A DNA stretch of 64,000 nt from Paraburkholderia sp. PGU19 (GTDB lineage Bacteria; Pseudomonadota; Gammaproteobacteria; Burkholderiales; Burkholderiaceae), in assembly GCF_013426915.1 (NCBI RefSeq), contig NZ_AP023180.1:2418001-2482000 (forward strand), in the 5' to 3' direction. Shown one piece after another: positions 52,408 through 60,950 of the stretch. Below the pieces are notes generated by a model. It worked only from the letters and a program-made list of their open reading frames with translations, was not told where the DNA came from and did not search any database. The translations under genes and the position numbers were made by a program. Positions within the stretch are counted from its first letter, which is position 1. Each line of letters opens with the position of its first letter.

Positions 52408-53997
52408 TTAGCTGCCGACGCGTTCCTTTTGCGCATCCGCTTGCTGGCGAACACCGCCGCGTTGATCGGCCGTCCAGTAGTCGGTGCGCACGCCGATCTG
52501 TTCCGACACGAACGGGCCGCCGCGCGTCGCGCGATAGTGCGCGAGCGCCCTGTAGACGAGGCGTTGCCCGACCAGCACGATCGGCACGTTGAGCAGCACC
52601 ATCACGATGTTCATCAGATCGGACAGCGCCCAGAGATTGGGCAGTTCGAGTCCGGCCAGCACGGTCAGCGCGCCGAACGGCACGAACACCAGCGATCCCA
52701 CCACACGAATCCCCGTGATGAAAGCGCGGCTGCGCGAAATGAAGTTCGCCGAAATCTCCGCGAACGAAATCATCCCTAGCAGCGTGGTAAAGGCAAACAG
52801 GCCATAACACACGCACATCACGATCTTGACGGCCTGCGCGACGGATGCGGGCACCAGCGTCTGCACCGAAGCCAGATAAACCGTGATCTTCGACGCGCGC
52901 ACCGATTCCCACGCCTGACCGTCGACGGTGCCCGTCCACACATGCGCCATCACGACGATGAAACCCGTCATCGTGCAGATGACCATCGTGTCGAAAAACA
53001 CGCCGAGACTTTGGACGAAGCCCTGTTCGCACGGGTGATCGTTATCGGCGATCGCGGCTGCCATTGTGATCGTCCCTTGCCCCGCTTCGTTCGACATCAG
53101 CCCGCGCTTGACGCCTTGCGCGAGCGCCGTGCCGATCGCGCCGCCGAACAGCGCATGCGGCGCGAATGCACCGACGATCACCTCGTGAAAGAAGTACGGA
53201 ATCAGCGGCAGGTTGATCGCGATGATGACCAGCGACATCAGGCAGAACAGCGCGGCCTTGATGGGGACGAGCACGTCGGTGTACGCGGTCACGCGGCGGA
53301 TGCCGCCCATGATGATGAACGAGCACGCGACGATCAGGCATGCCGCAATCGCGTAGTACACCGTCGACTGGCGAGCGAGATGCGTGCCCGTAACGGTATC
53401 GGCGATCGTGCCGATTGCGGTGAAGACGTTGAACGTTTGCGGCGGCACGTTGAACAGTGCATACACGATGAACACCAGCGACAGAAACGTGCCAACGATG
53501 CGCCGGTCGCCGAGTACGCGCCGCCCATAAAACGGCAGACCGCCGACGAACTCGTCGTGCTTTCTTTCCTTGAAAAGCTGCGCGAGCGTGGACTCCATGA
53601 AAGCCGTCGCCATGCCGAAGAACGCGGCGACCCACATCCAGAACAACGCGCCCGGTCCGCCGACGGAAATCGCGCCCGTGATGCCGACGATATTGCCGGG
53701 CCCCGCACGCATCGCCAGTCCGAGCATGAACGACGCGAGCGCGCTGACGCCCGTATTCGACGACTGCCGGCGCAACATGATGCGCACGATCTTGCCGACG
53801 TTCATCGTCTGGATGAAGCGTGTGCGGATCGAGAAGTGGATGCCGACGCCGACCAGCAACAGGATCGCGAACGGGAATTGCCCGAGCACGGGAATCTGCG
53901 ACCAGGCTTTGAAGTTGGTGGGAAAGTCCCAGAGGAAATCCGAGATGGGTGCAATGAAGGCAAAGAATGCGTTCACGGATTGGAAAAGATCTTCCAC
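52408..53997 (-). CDS. AGCS-family sodium:amino acid (alanine/glycine) symporter
   Basis: This 529-residue membrane protein has about 11 helices and the AGCS signature in GPGNIVGITGAISVGGPGAL, followed by FWMWVAAFFGMATAFMESTL. The long loop and the SNEAGQGTITMAAA segment match the family. It imports an amino acid with sodium. It is convergent with the FAD oxidase gene and probably imports the substrate of that cluster. It has a Gln/Arg-rich tail. Confidence 0.9.
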   Translation of the reverse strand: MEDLFQSVNAFFAFIAPISDFLWDFPTNFKAWSQIPVLGQFPFAILLLVGVGIHFSIRTRFIQTMNVGKIVRIMLRRQSSNTGVSALASFMLGLAMRAGPGNIVGITGAISVGGPGALFWMWVAAFFGMATAFMESTLAQLFKERKHDEFVGGLPFYGRRVLGDRRIVGTFLSLVFIVYALFNVPPQTFNVFTAIGTIADTVTGTHLARQSTVYYAIAACLIVACSFIIMGGIRRVTAYTDVLVPIKAALFCLMSLVIIAINLPLIPYFFHEVIVGAFAPHALFGGAIGTALAQGVKRGLMSNEAGQGTITMAAAIADNDHPCEQGFVQSLGVFFDTMVICTMTGFIVVMAHVWTGTVDGQAWESVRASKITVYLASVQTLVPASVAQAVKIVMCVCYGLFAFTTLLGMISFAEISANFISRSRAFITGIRVVGSLVFVPFGALTVLAGLELPNLWALSDLMNIVMVLLNVPIVLVGQRLVYRALAHYRATRGGPFVSEQIGVRTDYWTADQRGGVRQQADAQKERVGS

Positions 53998-54184
53998 GCG
54001 GCTTTCCTCTCAGGCGTCGACCTGTCTTGAGCAGGCGTTTTGAATTTGGGATATGCAGGGACGGACGGCAGGCATCGAGTGTGTGATGCTGCCGTTGCGG
54101 GTCGCCATTATACGGACGTGTTGCACGCCTGCCGACGGGCTAACGGACGTGCTTCTGATGAGCGAGCCGTCGCGGATCGGATGG

Positions 54185-54694
54185 CTAGAGAAGTTGTCTT
54201 AACAGCGTCAATGGGGCCGCGCCCGGCATCCAGACATGCGACACGACAAACCACGCGCCTACCCAGGACGCGGCGACGACGATCAGATCGCAATGCCCGC
54301 TGTTCCAGAGCTTCAACGAGTGACGCCCAAGAACCCACGGCACGCCGAGCGGATTCGGCCAGTCGGCCAGCAGATGCATCACGCCGCCGCATGCAAAGCC
54401 AAACGCGACGGCGGCTGCGGGATGATGCGCCATCGCGTGCCATGAGAAGAACAGCGCCGCGAGCCAGCCGAGTCCCCAATGCGTCGCCGTGCGATGCGTG
54501 ATCCACAGACGCTTGCGTCGTGACCACCACGCCACTTCGAGCCAGTCAGGCGCGGTCGCGCCCGCGACGCCCGCCACGAACGCAAGCCACGCCCATACGT
54601 GAAATGGACCCTGCCATCCATGACGCGCGGCCAGTGCCGCTGCGATGACGCCGGCCGCCCAGCCTGTCGCGTGATGTGCTTTGCTCGATGCCAT
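54185..54694 (-). CDS. YdjM-type membrane-bound metal-dependent hydrolase
   Basis: This 169-residue protein has several hydrophobic segments and the pattern MASSKAHHATGWAAGVIAAA, then APDWLEVAWW and HRTATHWGLGW. The His and Asp positions match the DUF457/YdjM family of inner-membrane hydrolases. E. coli YdjM is an SOS gene. The ATG at 54694 is the family start. No ribosome site is strong. Function is not known. Confidence 0.85.
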   Translation of the reverse strand: MASSKAHHATGWAAGVIAAALAARHGWQGPFHVWAWLAFVAGVAGATAPDWLEVAWWSRRKRLWITHRTATHWGLGWLAALFFSWHAMAHHPAAAVAFGFACGGVMHLLADWPNPLGVPWVLGRHSLKLWNSGHCDLIVVAASWVGAWFVVSHVWMPGAAPLTLLRQLL

Positions 54695-54761
54695 TGAAGT
54701 CGCGCGACGATGAAGGTCGCGGTAAAACGCGGGCGGCCATTCTTGCAGAAGCCCAGGCAAA

Positions 54762-54786
54762 AAAATAGCCCGCGACATGCGCGGGC
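54762..54786 (-). terminator. rho-independent terminator after small lipoprotein gene
   Basis: The stem GCCCGCG/CGCGGGC with loop ACATG has an A-run at 54759-54765 on its left. On the minus strand it ends the gene at 54824-55162. Confidence 0.75.
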
Positions 54787-54823
54787 CATGATGACTGGTC
54801 ATGCGGTTACGAAGACTTACACA

Positions 54824-55162
54824 TCAGGTCGTGCAACGTGCGATCGCAAAGCGCATTTCCTCTTCGGGCGGATCGTCGCCCGTGCCGCGTATGACCTTGA
54901 TGACGGAGCCGCCGTTCGAAGGCGTCAGCGTGATGAAGTACGAACCGTTCGACGATGAGCCAACCGTCAGATCGGTCACACCGTTGTTCTTCGATACGTG
55001 TACGCGCGACAGACGGTGGTCGAGGCAACGTGCGATGTCCGACGCGGGCCGCGCCGACGATGCATACACCATCGGTTGGGCAGAGGTGCTGGCGTCGGGG
55101 CCGCGCGATGAGCCACACGCGGCGAGGATGGCGATGGGAGCGAGAAGGATGAGTCGTTTCAT
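54824..55162 (-). CDS. small outer-membrane or periplasmic lipoprotein
   Basis: This 112-residue protein has a lipoprotein signal (MKRLILLAPIAILAACGSSR) with lipobox LAAC. The mature part contains SDIARCLDHRLSRVHVSKNN and ends EMRFAIARCTT. No domain name is known to me. The ATG at 55162 gives the complete signal peptide, whereas the longer frame to 55294 has no such start. It stands alone with a downstream terminator. Confidence 0.8.
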   Translation of the reverse strand: MKRLILLAPIAILAACGSSRGPDASTSAQPMVYASSARPASDIARCLDHRLSRVHVSKNNGVTDLTVGSSSNGSYFITLTPSNGGSVIKVIRGTGDDPPEEEMRFAIARCTT

Positions 55163-55393
55163 GATTGTGTCGTCGGCGTCTCCGTGCTGCGGGGTGCGTG
55201 GGCGCAAGCGAAGCGCAAGGCTTCGCGACGAAACCGCTTGCGTCGCCACGCTCATTCGGTGACTGAACTTCGAATGAAATGTGAACAACTGCAAACACGG
55301 CTTTGGCCGGAGTATACCGATGCAAGCGGGATGCGCATGCGTATCGTGTTAGAAATTAATTCGAAGCGGATCGTGGATCGTGGGGAGCGCCGG

Positions 55394-55813
55394 CTAGAAG
55401 CGATTCCTGTACGCGAGTCCGAGCGTCGTGCCGCGTGCCGTGCGCTGGTACGTGATCGCCCAGTGCGTCAGCGCCGCGCCCGTCAGCGCACCTAGCGCGT
55501 CGGCTGCAAGGTCCTTGTAGGAGAAGCCGTCGGTGCGGCAGGTGCCGTCGAACACTTCTTTCGCGAGGCCCGGTACGGTGCCAATCAGCGTTCCGTAGAC
55601 GACGGGATGTTGCGTGTCGCGCGCGAGGTACGCGCCCAGCGCCCCGAAGGGCGCCGATACGGCGAAGTGGGCGAGCTTGTCGCTGCCTGTCCAGCTATCC
55701 GAGGACTGCACTCGCCAGCCGCCACGCGAGCCGCTGCAATCGAGTCCCGCGTGGGCGGCCGAACTGGCCGCCAGCATCAGGGCGAGCACGCCCGCCTGTC
55801 TGAACGTCGTCAT
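55394..55813 (-). CDS. YfiM/DUF2279-like periplasmic protein
   Basis: This 139-residue protein has a signal peptide (MTTFRQAGVLALMLAASSAA, cleaved after HAG-like site). The mature protein has SWTGSDKLAHFAVSAPFGAL, the SDKLAHF mark of the YfiM-like family, and GFSYKDLAADALGALTGAAL. Family role is unknown. It may sit at the outer membrane. It lies 81 bases downstream of nothing recognisable on the same strand and stands alone. Confidence 0.8.
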   Translation of the reverse strand: MTTFRQAGVLALMLAASSAAHAGLDCSGSRGGWRVQSSDSWTGSDKLAHFAVSAPFGALGAYLARDTQHPVVYGTLIGTVPGLAKEVFDGTCRTDGFSYKDLAADALGALTGAALTHWAITYQRTARGTTLGLAYRNRF

Positions 55814-55977
55814 TTGCTCTCCGATTTTGTTATGGAATTGCGCGCGTTGTGTCAGATGTCTTTGGCGCGTGTAAGCATTTAACGACAGACAGAATCAAAT
55901 CATTAGTAAACCGAAAGAAAAGTGTCAACGAATGTGTCAGGACACGTGCGTGCGGGATCGCGTGCGCGCAGCGAGCA

Positions 55978-56016
55978 TAAAAAAACGCGCGCGTCAGACA
56001 GCACGCGCGCGTTTTT
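55978..56016. terminator. bidirectional terminator after second porin
   Basis: The stem ACGCGCGCGT/ACGCGCGCGT with loop CAGACAGC has an A-run on the left and T-run on the right. It can end the porin transcript on the minus strand (stop at 56112). Confidence 0.85.
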
Positions 56017-56111
56017 CATGGAAGACACCGGCGGCCGGTGCGGATCGTCATCCGATCCGGCCGCCTGTGGCGTCGTCGCTATAGAGCTTGAAAGGGAGCC
56101 GGGAAGCGAGC

Positions 56112-57266
56112 TTAGAAGCGGTGACGCAGGCCGACAGCCACAGCCGTCTGGTTTTGCGTCGACGACGGCGTCAGCGTGTTGATTGCTGCGACGTTTGCGC
56201 CGAAGTTGCCGAGCTCGCCCGAAGCGTGCTGGTACACGCCTTCCAGGTACACGTCGGTGCGCTTGCTCAGCGAGTAGTCGCCTTGCAGCGAAACCGTGTG
56301 CCACTTCGGCGAGCCGTCGCCGTTCGAACCCGAGACCTTACCGTCCGTGAACGTGTACGCGGCTGCCAGGCTCAGCGCCGGCGTCAGCGCGTAACGGCCG
56401 TTGATTTCATAGTTGTCGAGGTGCAGGTTCGTGCCCGAGATGCCGTTGATGAACGTGCCGCCGACGTTCGCGCTCTGCAGGTTGTCCAGTTGCGAGTGCG
56501 TGTACACGAGGCCGACGGTCGCCGGGCCGTACGTGTAGTTCGCGCCGACACCGTACGTGCGTTGCGTTTGCGCTGCCAGTTGCGCTGCGCCGCCCGCACC
56601 TGCCGAGATCGCGCCGTTGGTGTTGTTGCTGCCCGAGTTGTTCAGTTGCAGGTAAGCGGCTGCGACGTTCAGCGGACCGTTCTTGTACGAAGCGCCTGCG
56701 CTCCATGCCCGGTTGTCCGCGAAGCCGTTAGCTTCGTTCGAGAAGCCATACAGGCCGCCGAACTGCAGGCCTGCGAAGTTCGGGCTCGCGTACTTGACCG
56801 AGTTCTTGACCGAGAACGAGTTGTCGAGGTTGTCGTTGTCGAACGGGTGGCCGGCCAGGTTGTTGCCGAAGCCCGAGCCCGCTGCCGACAGCGGCGCGAG
56901 GTAGTCGACCATCGAGTCATACTGACGGCCGAGGGTCAGCGTGCCGTACTGGTTGCTTTGCAGACCGACGTACGCCTGACGGTTGAACAGCGTGTTGTTT
57001 TCCTTGAGGCTGCCGTTGTTCAGGTTGAAGCCGCTTTCCAACGTGAAGATGGCGTGCAGGCCGTTACCGAGGTCTTCGCTGCCGCGCAGGCCGAAGTACG
57101 TGTCCGAAACCGAGCCGCTGCCTTGTTGCCAGTTGCTGTGACCAGCCTGGTTGTTCGTGTAGATGAGGCCTGCGTCCAGCGTGCCGTACAGGGTAACGCT
57201 GCTTTGCGCGTGGGCCGTTGCTGCGAAGGCGCCGAGAATGCCCGCGGCGATAAGGGTTTTTTTCAT
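56112..57266 (-). CDS. Gram-negative trimeric porin (OpcP-type), second copy
   Basis: This 384-residue protein has a signal peptide (MKKTLIAAGILGAFAATAHA), starts its barrel SSVTLYGTLDAGLIYTNN and ends AVGLRHRF. Loops include FGLRGSEDLGNGLHAIFTLE. It differs in sequence from the first porin but has the same fold and length. It is expected to be a general diffusion channel. The upstream region contains a TTGACA element and long T/A runs, and a strong terminator lies downstream. Confidence 0.93.
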   Translation of the reverse strand: MKKTLIAAGILGAFAATAHAQSSVTLYGTLDAGLIYTNNQAGHSNWQQGSGSVSDTYFGLRGSEDLGNGLHAIFTLESGFNLNNGSLKENNTLFNRQAYVGLQSNQYGTLTLGRQYDSMVDYLAPLSAAGSGFGNNLAGHPFDNDNLDNSFSVKNSVKYASPNFAGLQFGGLYGFSNEANGFADNRAWSAGASYKNGPLNVAAAYLQLNNSGSNNTNGAISAGAGGAAQLAAQTQRTYGVGANYTYGPATVGLVYTHSQLDNLQSANVGGTFINGISGTNLHLDNYEINGRYALTPALSLAAAYTFTDGKVSGSNGDGSPKWHTVSLQGDYSLSKRTDVYLEGVYQHASGELGNFGANVAAINTLTPSSTQNQTAVAVGLRHRF

Positions 57267-57457
57267 GCTTTATTACTCCGAGACTTTGCGTGGAGATCGT
57301 AATACGGAGCACGCGCTGCAATGCGTGCCGTCGATCCGGAGCGAAGTGTATTACCGATACTCGCCGGCTTACTTTCATCTGGCGCAACAATACTTTCCGA
57401 AAAACGGAACAGACGGATTAACGCCGCTAAGCATTTTGGTTTTAAAGGTTTTTTTGA

Positions 57458-57488
57458 ATTAAACGTGGTCCGGGTGAGGTGTTGTCAA
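57458..57488 (-). promoter_or_regulatory. candidate sigma-70 promoter for second porin
   Basis: On the minus strand TTGACA (57488-57483) is followed after 19 bases by TTTAAT (57463-57458). The spacer is two longer than ideal. It leaves about 190 bases of leader, enough for regulation by small RNAs, a common feature of porin mRNAs. Confidence 0.35.
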
Positions 57489-57599
57489 TTGTCACATTGT
57501 TGCAATAGTGCGACGATGACGGCCGAAGGTCAGCCGGGTTAACCCGTTGAAAACCGTTTCCGTACGCCTTTGCAAGCCTCGATTAGTGCGATTTTCGGA

Positions 57600-57722
57600 A
57601 AGGTACTCTTCCATCCAGCGGGCTCGTCGGCACCGGGCACTGCTTATACAATTCGGCTTACCCCTTGACCAAGGGTTGTCTTTTTCATCTGTTTTTATGC
57701 GGCCTTCGGGCCGCTTTTTTTT
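57600..57722 (+). ncRNA. candidate small RNA ending in an orphan terminator
   Basis: A strong plus-strand terminator GCGGCC-TTCG-GGCCGC with a T-run (57699-57722) has no protein gene upstream of it. Preceding it is a U-rich tract (GTCTTTTTCATCTGTTTTTA) typical of Hfq-bound RNAs, and a small stem CCCTTGACCAAGGG. TATACA at 57645-57650 could be a -10 element. The start and function are not known, but the location just upstream of a porin fits an RNA regulator of outer-membrane genes. Confidence 0.45.
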
Positions 57723-57951
57723 GCCTTTAATCAAAGTAATACGGATCGATGAAATAAAGCTCAATAGATTATTTCGTAAATCGATGTCGAATTAAACTGA
57801 ACTTTTTCATATTCGCACGATGAGGTGTCTTTGGTTGGCCATTGGTTATAGGCGTGCGTCTGCCCGATTTTGCGGCGGCGCGCCTGGGTAAAATGGAGGT
57901 TTCGCGCCGCAGCTTCGATGCGGCGCCCGACGAACCCGAACCCTCTCTGCA

Positions 57952-58455
57952 ATGACCGATACGCCTCTCACCGAACCCGACGCCGGCAACGCGTCCGAAG
58001 CCCTGCATGAAGACCGTCTGTGGCGCGACAACGGCTGGACCGCACGCGTCAAAAAGAACGAAGACGACGACGGCTGGGCTGTCGAGATGATCAAGGACGG
58101 CGAGGCCGAACCCGCGCTGGTAGGTCCGTGGACGATGGGCCGCGACAAGAAGAATCCGAAACCGCTGGACACAGGCGCATTCAACACGCTCGTGAAGACG
58201 GCTTCGGAAGTACTGCGTCGTCATGAACAGCAACTGCACGCGCAGTTGCACAAGCGGATGGCGGTGGAGTCCGGCGACGCCACCATCGAAGTCACACTCG
58301 ATATCGTCCCTGACGAGGACGATCCCTATGCAATGCTGACCGCGTTTGATTCCTTCGGCGAGCAGCTCGCGCAAGTGAAGGTCGCGCCGAACTTCAAGCT
58401 CAGCAGAGCGAGCGCGGCGTCGTGGGTCGAGAACGAGTTTCGTCGGCCGGGATGA
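57952..58455 (+). CDS. conserved protein of unknown function
   Basis: This 167-residue soluble protein is acidic and lacks a signal peptide. Segments such as WRDNGWTARVKKNEDDDGWA, GPWTMGRDKKNPKPLDTGAF and TLVKTASEVLRRHEQQLHAQ suggest a small alpha/beta protein that I believe is conserved among Burkholderiales. No motif points to a function. It is convergent with the HIT gene. Confidence 0.75.
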   Translation: MTDTPLTEPDAGNASEALHEDRLWRDNGWTARVKKNEDDDGWAVEMIKDGEAEPALVGPWTMGRDKKNPKPLDTGAFNTLVKTASEVLRRHEQQLHAQLHKRMAVESGDATIEVTLDIVPDEDDPYAMLTAFDSFGEQLAQVKVAPNFKLSRASAASWVENEFRRPG

Positions 58456-58481
58456 CGCCGCTTATACCTGCCGTTAGCGGC

Positions 58482-58916
58482 TCAGGCGGACGCGGGCTTG
58501 TCCAGCTCTGCCTTGATGCGCCCGGCCAGCACGCGCAGTTCGTCGAGATCGGCGCGCTCGGCGGCGTGAATCTTCAACGGAATGCCGTCGTGACGCGGAA
58601 TCACATGAAAGTGCACGTGCGGCACGGTCTGGCCTGACGCTGCGCCGTTCAGTTGCGCGATCATCATTCCCGGCGGGTTGAGCGCGGCTTTCACGGCAAT
58701 CGCGACCTTGCGCGCGGTGCGGATCGCGGCGGCCGCTGCGTCTTCCGACAGTTCGAACAGCTCGGCCGCGGGCTCTTTCGGCAGAACCAGCACGTGGCCT
58801 TCGGCCTGCGGCATGATGTCCATCATCGCAACGGTGTGCTCGTCTTCATAAATGCGGATAGACGGCAATTCGTCACGCAGGATGCGGGCAAACGGGTTCT
58901 GCTGATCGTAGGGCAT
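58482..58916 (-). CDS. HIT-family nucleotide hydrolase
   Basis: This 144-residue protein has the HIT triad in QTVPHVHFHVIPRHDG and a start (NPFARILRDELPSIRIYEDE) typical of the family. Members hydrolyse dinucleoside polyphosphates or AMP derivatives such as adenosine phosphoramidate. It is a single-domain protein in the bacterial HinT-like length range. It is convergent with the gene at 57952. Confidence 0.92.
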   Translation of the reverse strand: MPYDQQNPFARILRDELPSIRIYEDEHTVAMMDIMPQAEGHVLVLPKEPAAELFELSEDAAAAAIRTARKVAIAVKAALNPPGMMIAQLNGAASGQTVPHVHFHVIPRHDGIPLKIHAAERADLDELRVLAGRIKAELDKPASA

Positions 58917-59070
58917 GTGAGGCTCCGGTGGTCAGGCGCATTGGCCTTGCATTGAAGGCCGTGCATGAATGGTCCGGGGATTTTAGCCGACGCGCTTTCA
59001 AGCGATATGCCGGGTGCGCGCGAGCATCGGTGCATCGATCGGCAACGCGGGCCGAACTTCCTTTCGTGGC

Positions 59071-59550
59071 AAGCACTTGCGTGTGGTGTGCTTAGCTTGT
59101 CCACATCCTTGTGAACAAAATCTGTGGACAATCGGGATGCGGTTCGCCGGGCTCGCGCGTTTGCCTGCTGCGTGCAGCGCGTTTAAGTCCAGTCGCATCA
59201 AGCACTTGCCGATCTCGTGCGCAGGATACTCACAGGCTTGTGAACAAAATCTGTGGACAACTTCGGGCCGTGTCCGCACGCCGGAGAAGCGTGTAAGAGC
59301 GACGCGACGGAGATGCATCGAGTGCAATCTGAGTTGCGTCAATGACTTGCGTCGATCTTGCTCAGGTTACTCACAGGCTTGTGAACAAAAACTGTGGACA
59401 AGAACAGGCTTGCGCGCGTCAAAAGCCGTCGATCAGCGAATGAATGCGCCCTTGCATGCACGACACACATTCCGAGCCACATCAATGACTTGGCGCGGTC
59501 GTGCGCAGGATACTCACAGGCTTACCCACGAAAAGTGTTGATAACTAACG
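59071..59550. repeat. four spaced repeats rich in DnaA-box-like 9-mers
   Basis: Four related blocks occur at about 59071-59135, 59197-59267, 59338-59405 and 59481-59550. Each begins with a CACTTG/GACTTG element, and three include CTCACAGGCTT. The core GTGAACAAAA then TGTGGACAA is repeated at 59111, 59240 and 59381. The last block has a diverged form, with GTGTTGATAAC. TGTGGACAA is the complement of TTGTCCACA, one base from the DnaA box TTATCCACA. Periods are 129, 141 and 143 bases. No gene lies within. Confidence 0.85.
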
Positions 59551-59575
59551 TGCGCGTCGTCCTTCACGAAATCGC

Positions 59576-60013
59576 TCAACTGCGCTTGCAGAATATCGCC
59601 GTCACATGTGGCGCGACATGATGAACGATGGCGGTGCTCCCCGCGGCGGTGACGGCCGTCTGAACCTTCTCGTCGCTGCCCCAGACGACTGCGCCATACG
59701 CCGACTTCGCGAGCGGCTCTCCGCTGCCGGCGCGAAAGATCGGATCGTCCTGTTCATAGCCGACGACAGCGAACACGCTGAAGCCATACGCATCCAGATT
59801 CGCGCCGCGCACCGGGCGGAACGCGTTGATCGAATTGCTCTCGACGCGCATCGGTTTCGGATCGATCAGTTGTTGCGCGGCGAGATCGGCGATGAACTTG
59901 TGCGCCGATTGATCGCACGCAAGCGCAGTGTCGAGCGATGCGGCGCGCGCGGCGAGTGGCAGCGCCGACATCAGCATGGCGATGAGAGCAGAGCGGACAA
60001 AAAGCTGTTTCAT
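59576..60013 (-). CDS. small secreted protein of unknown function
   Basis: This 145-residue protein has a signal peptide (MKQLFVRSALIAMLMSALPL, cleaved after ARA). The mature part contains LACDQSAHKFIADLAAQQLI and DAYGFSVFAVVGYEQDDPIF, and ends VTAIFCKRS. Two Cys residues could form a disulfide. I do not know its family. It probably lives in the periplasm. It ends immediately beside the DnaA-box-like array. Confidence 0.75.
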   Translation of the reverse strand: MKQLFVRSALIAMLMSALPLAARAASLDTALACDQSAHKFIADLAAQQLIDPKPMRVESNSINAFRPVRGANLDAYGFSVFAVVGYEQDDPIFRAGSGEPLAKSAYGAVVWGSDEKVQTAVTAAGSTAIVHHVAPHVTAIFCKRS

Positions 60014-60263
60014 GTTTTTGAAGAACATCCGCTCGATTGCGGACGAACAGGGAAGCAAAAAAACGCGGAGTACCGCGACGATCGACGACAAACTGGCCAC
60101 GAAAATGGTGAGAAAGACTCGGTAACATCGGCGCGACCGGCACGCACTCTACCTGTGTTCGGAAAAACGTGCTGTCAGGGCGAGCACGAGTAGGTCTTTG
60201 AAAAGCAACAGAATTGTGTGCGACTAAGGCAAGAAAACGCGATCCCGTATATATTTCCGGGTT

Positions 60264-60950
60264 ATGACTTCGCAATCACACCCTCCCCGGAGCGTTCCGC
60301 CGCCCAGAATGTGGGACGCCCGGCTCGCCCGGCGGCTCATCATGCCGCTCGTCGATACACCCGTTACGCCGAATCACCTGACCACCGTGCGCCTGTTGAT
60401 CGGTCTCGCAGGCGGCCTGGCGTTGGCGCGCGGCGGATTCGCGTGGACCAACCTCGGCGCGTTTCTGATCGTGCTGTCCAACTTCGTCGATCACACGGAT
60501 GGCGAGCTTGCGCGCGTCAGCGGCAAGACGAGCCGCATCGGTCATTTTTACGACCTCGCATGTGACGCGCTCGTGACGGTGCTGCTGTTCGGCGGCATGG
60601 GCTACGGCATGACGTCGGCGCAGGTCGGCAATCTGATCGGGCTGGCCGTGCCGCCGTTCGTGCTGGGTACGATCGCGGGCGTCGCGATCGCGCTGATTTT
60701 CTTCCTGCGCATGCGTATCGAGGAAATGGCGGGCAAGATGGGCACGAAGCAGGCGTCCGTCGGCGGCTTTGAAACCGAGGATGTGCTTTATCTGCTGCCG
60801 CTCGTCACGCTGACGGGCGGCGTCGCACCGTTTCTCGTGGCTGCGTCGATTGGCGCGCCGTTATTTGCTGCGTACGTGGTGATCGATTACCGGCGCGTCT
60901 TGCGCCGTACTCGCCCGGCGCAAAAAGACAGTCAAGCGTTGGTGAGTTGA
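60264..60950 (+). CDS. CDP-alcohol phosphatidyltransferase
   Basis: This 228-residue membrane protein carries the full family motif D-x2-D-G-x2-A-R-x8-G-x3-D-x3-D, here from DHTDGELARVSGK through RIGHFYDLACD. That motif binds CDP-diacylglycerol or CDP-alcohol with two metals. The remainder consists of membrane helices (FLIVLSNFVDHTD, VPPFVLGTIAGVAIALIFFL). It joins a phosphoalcohol or lipid to an alcohol. Its stop overlaps the next start by one base (TGATG). The genes downstream make this unlike ordinary pgsA or pssA. Confidence 0.9.
   Translation: MTSQSHPPRSVPPPRMWDARLARRLIMPLVDTPVTPNHLTTVRLLIGLAGGLALARGGFAWTNLGAFLIVLSNFVDHTDGELARVSGKTSRIGHFYDLACDALVTVLLFGGMGYGMTSAQVGNLIGLAVPPFVLGTIAGVAIALIFFLRMRIEEMAGKMGTKQASVGGFETEDVLYLLPLVTLTGGVAPFLVAASIGAPLFAAYVVIDYRRVLRRTRPAQKDSQALVS

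Noticed and set aside
57321..57542. 73-codon plus-strand frame upstream of the second porin
   Set aside because: No ribosome site or domain, and it overlaps the likely porin promoter.
59071..59550. CRISPR-like array
   Set aside because: Only four units, unequal, with 60-80 base gaps that partly match each other. No cas genes are present.
59071..59550. Plasmid or chromosome replication origin
   Set aside because: DnaA-like 9-mers are present, but there is no dnaA, rep or par gene and no obvious AT-rich unwinding region, so I call it only DnaA-box-like.
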